NCBI GenBank assembly: GCA_035315685.1
Contig: DATFXR010000882.1
Span: forward strand, 1 to 7,603
Length of the DNA: 7,603 nucleotides
Direction of reading: 5' to 3'
From: QHWK01 sp035315685
GTDB taxonomy: Bacteria; Acidobacteriota; Vicinamibacteria; Vicinamibacterales; CAVVIG01
Shown: piece by piece, positions 5,821 to 7,603 of the stretch
How positions within the stretch are numbered: position 1 is the first letter of the stretch
Layout: every line of letters starts with the position of its first letter
Translations under genes and position numbers: made by a program
Notes under the pieces: model-generated
What the model was told of the DNA's origin: nothing
Database searches by the model: none
The model's input: the letters and a program-made list of their open reading frames with translations, nothing else

Positions 5821-6852
5821 CTAGGTTTTTGACGTAAGCAAAAACCGAGTGGCCAGCGTGTGCACGAGGCCGGCCATCGTCAGCGTCCAGGCCGCCATCG
5901 CGACGTAGACGAACGCACGCGGAATGGCGAACAGAAACGGCGCATCGATCGCCTGCGCCAGCCGGTAGGTGCAGACGGTGTACATCCCGAGCGGGAACAC
6001 CGCACCCCAGTACAGCGGATCGTATTGCAACGGAAAGCGCCGGTAGACATGGCGCCAGACGCCGAGGATCACCAGCATCGGGATCCACCACGTGGCGGTC
6101 GCCCAGAACATCAACGTCAGTCCTTTGACGAACGGGAGCAGGTCGCGGATCAGCATCGAGTCAGCCGCGGCGAGCACCAGCAGCGAACCGGCGAGCGTGG
6201 AGATCGCCACCGCGCCCATGTTGATCCAGTACGGCGGTGCCAGATCGGACGGCTCCATGGGGGCGAATGTGTAGCGATAGAAGATCAGCGAGATGATCCA
6301 GATGTACAGCATTCCCGATCCCAGCCACATCGCCAGGCAGAAGAACAGGATCTGTGGCGCGCGTGTCGCGAACCCGGATGCCAGCTGCGTCCCCAGGACC
6401 GAGACCGACTGCCCGGCGACAACCGAGACCAGCCAGCCGCCGTTGATGCCCTGCGCCAGCGTCGGCTTCTGCTCCATCACGGTGAGCAGCGTGAAGACGG
6501 TGTAGGTGATGACGGCCCATAGCACGATGCCGGCGACCCACAACCAGAACGCGAGCCACCATGCCGACGCGACGATGATCCACTGGCTTCCGAGCACGCA
6601 GGTCGCCGCGACGGTCGTGAAGAACCCGACGGCGCGGCCGTGGTGCATCAGGTCCGCGACGACCCGATCTCGAAAACGAATGATGCGAATGACCGTCAGC
6701 ACCCACAGCACGACGTAGAAGACGCCGTTGAGCCACAGGAAACCGACGCTGAGGGGACGCAGGCCGACGAGACTGCATGCGATCGAGATGATGCCGGTCG
6801 CCATCACCAGCGCGAAGTACGCGGGGTGAAGTGTGGCGATGCCGCCGTTCAT
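5821..6852 (-). CDS. TDT/TehA/SLAC1-family inner-membrane channel or transporter
   Basis: A 343-residue integral membrane protein with about ten hydrophobic helices (approximately 10-28, 38-58, 76-97, 100-125, 140-160, 168-192, 208-230, 242-265, 280-300, 309-335). Family features I recognise are HPAYFALVMATGI at the first helix, GFFTTVAATCVLGSQ near 76-90, GINGGWL near 135-141, ATATWWIP near 251-258 and VFPLGMYTVCT near 285-295. They place it in the tellurite-resistance/C4-dicarboxylate/SLAC1 superfamily. Plant SLAC/SLAH members conduct chloride and nitrate, and bacterial TehA is an anion channel. In this setting nitrate or nitrite passage is a reasonable inference, but a dicarboxylate or sulphite substrate is equally open. 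The start at 6852 overlaps the upstream stop as ATGA, so translation is coupled to the small membrane protein. Longer in-frame starts would read antisense-style through two other genes. The last codons form a hairpin. Confidence 0.88.
   Translation of the reverse strand: MNGGIATLHPAYFALVMATGIISIACSLVGLRPLSVGFLWLNGVFYVVLWVLTVIRIIRFRDRVVADLMHHGRAVGFFTTVAATCVLGSQWIIVASAWWLAFWLWVAGIVLWAVITYTVFTLLTVMEQKPTLAQGINGGWLVSVVAGQSVSVLGTQLASGFATRAPQILFFCLAMWLGSGMLYIWIISLIFYRYTFAPMEPSDLAPPYWINMGAVAISTLAGSLLVLAAADSMLIRDLLPFVKGLTLMFWATATWWIPMLVILGVWRHVYRRFPLQYDPLYWGAVFPLGMYTVCTYRLAQAIDAPFLFAIPRAFVYVAMAAWTLTMAGLVHTLATRFLLTSKT
5824..5846. repeat. Inverted repeat in the last codons of the TDT gene
   Basis: GGTTTTTG-ACGTAAG-CAAAAACC has perfect 8-bp arms and a 7-nt loop. 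It lies immediately before the TDT stop codon and 57 nt beyond the porin stop. The stem is A/T-rich. Read from the porin side, the T5 run of the left arm follows the GC hairpin at 5780-5797 only 28 nt later. It may be part of a two-sided termination region. Confidence 0.4.
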
Positions 6853-7085
6853 CGTCTGGTGCGCTCGATGTGATAGAGGTAGCGCAGCAGACCGGCGTTC
6901 AGCAGGAGGCATGCGGCGCTGGCGGCCGCCGCCGGCCAGATCACCGACTGATCGCCTCCCAGGTACGCATTCATCGTCGCCGTCAGCAGCCACAGTTGCA
7001 GCACCACCAGCATCACCACGAACGCGAGCATGCCGTTGACGATGGTCGCCCGTTGCGCACGCGTGAACGGACGTTTGATGGTCAC
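6849..7085 (-). CDS. 78-residue inner-membrane protein with two helices, between the Rieske and TDT genes
   Basis: The start is GTG at 7085, inside the Rieske stop (GTGA overlap), and the stop overlaps the TDT start (ATGA). This double coupling is what fixes the short frame; a longer version from 7217 would read through the Rieske gene. The N-terminus is basic (KRPFTRAQR), followed by a helix at about 14-37, a short acidic loop with GGDQ (43-46) and a second helix at about 48-67. The C-terminus is basic (ends RTRR). By the positive-inside rule both ends face the cytoplasm. I do not recognise a named family with certainty. A small two-helix protein tightly coupled to a Rieske subunit suggests an accessory or anchor subunit of the same quinol-oxidising complex (inference). 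Confidence 0.78.
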   Translation of the reverse strand: MTIKRPFTRAQRATIVNGMLAFVVMLVVLQLWLLTATMNAYLGGDQSVIWPAAAASAACLLLNAGLLRYLYHIERTRR

Positions 7086-7579
7086 ACGGTTCTCTCTTCG
7101 ATGCCGGTCGCGACGATCTCGCCGCCGCGGATGGCGAGGCGTACGCGGGACAGCGGCCGTCGCGGTGGCCCGGCAAGCGGCCGGCCGGTTGCCAGGTCGA
7201 ATACCCCTTCGTGACACGGGCAGCGGATGACGCCTTCAGCCACGTTCGGGACCACGGCGCACGAGAGATGGGTGCACTCCTGACTGTACGCGACGAAGGT
7301 CTGTTCGCCGGAACGCACAAGCACGCACGGATCGTAGTCGGTCGGGTACGCAAACATGTGCGTGGCGCCGATCGGGATGTCGGTCACCGACGCCAGACGA
7401 ACCATCTCGGAGGCGCCGCGACGCCGGCGCCACCAGTTCTGCGCGGCAATCCACAACTGCCCGACCGTGAACGCGAGGCTGGTGAGCACCATGAACTTCA
7501 TGAAGTCGCGGCGCTCGACGTAGTGATCCTGCGGCCAGTCGATCGGAAAGTCCGCCCGCCAGGCCGGCTGCTCTTCCAT
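7082..7579 (-). CDS. Rieske [2Fe-2S] protein with Tat signal anchor; start uncertain, frame open to the window edge
   Basis: A 165-residue electron-transfer subunit that would take electrons from quinol. RRDFMKF at 23-29 is a twin-arginine motif; a helix follows at about 29-46 and probably remains as a membrane anchor, with the Rieske fold outside. The cluster boxes are CTHLSC (C102, H104, C107) and CPCHEG (C120, C122, H123). All four ligands (C102, H104, C120, H123) and both disulphide cysteines (C107, C122) are present, as in respiratory Rieske proteins. The second box reads HEG instead of the bc1-type HGS, so the serine that raises redox potential is missing. This hints at a lower-potential, menaquinol-type centre. 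The frame continues upstream without a stop to base 7603, so the start at 7579 is provisional and no ribosome binding site is seen. The gene is the first visible member of a coupled three-gene operon. Its main partner (b-type cytochrome, or nitrate-reductase-like subunits) would lie beyond the right edge. Confidence 0.9.
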   Translation of the reverse strand: MEEQPAWRADFPIDWPQDHYVERRDFMKFMVLTSLAFTVGQLWIAAQNWWRRRRGASEMVRLASVTDIPIGATHMFAYPTDYDPCVLVRSGEQTFVAYSQECTHLSCAVVPNVAEGVIRCPCHEGVFDLATGRPLAGPPRRPLSRVRLAIRGGEIVATGIEERTV

Positions 7580-7603
7580 CGGCCGCCAGTCGGGCGCGAT
7601 CGA

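Noticed and set aside
6853..7353. N-terminal extension of the TDT protein to 7353
   Set aside because: The added residues are low-complexity, charged, and overlap the small membrane and Rieske genes in another frame. The ATGA start at 6852 begins directly at the family N-terminus.

Overview
The window is GC-rich (roughly 65 % by eye), densely coding, and belongs to a bacterial nitrogen-oxide respiration region. NosZ is the Sec-type (clade II, 'atypical') nitrous oxide reductase. That type, the leaderless-looking promoters and a Tat-type Rieske protein suggest a non-proteobacterial soil or sediment lineage such as Acidobacteriota or Gemmatimonadota. This taxonomic guess comes from protein style only.

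Left part (1-2716): a minus-strand pair encodes a lipoprotein with two c-type haem domains plus a CuA-like cupredoxin domain, followed 7 nt later by nosZ. NosZ runs off the left edge, so its own CuA domain is not in the window. The 162-bp gap upstream separates this pair from a divergent radical SAM/SPASM gene. It holds two near-identical palindromes, TATGAC-N4-GTCATA, one in front of each gene. Each is centred about 41 bp from the start codon, with a -10-like hexamer just before the ATG. This fits a CRP/FNR-family class II activator driving two leaderless transcripts.

Middle part (2717-5767, plus strand): a TIGR04053-like radical SAM/SPASM protein, a small two-helix membrane protein of unknown function, and an outer-membrane beta-barrel of the 'alginate export' family. 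The barrel is followed by a GC-rich hairpin.

Right part (5821-7603, minus strand): a tightly coupled operon fragment enters from the right edge. It encodes a Tat-anchored Rieske [2Fe-2S] protein, a 78-aa two-helix membrane protein (GTGA overlap) and a TDT/TehA/SLAC1-family channel or transporter (ATGA overlap). It converges on the porin gene.

Working model (inference): a Rieske-containing quinol-oxidising complex passes electrons to periplasmic c-haem/CuA carriers and on to NosZ. The porin and the SLAC1-type channel would move small anions, plausibly nitrate or nitrite, across the outer and inner membranes. The radical SAM enzyme may serve cofactor (haem-type) maturation under the same regulator as nosZ. 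The most novel points are the twin operators and the dihaem-CuA fusion with an altered copper loop.
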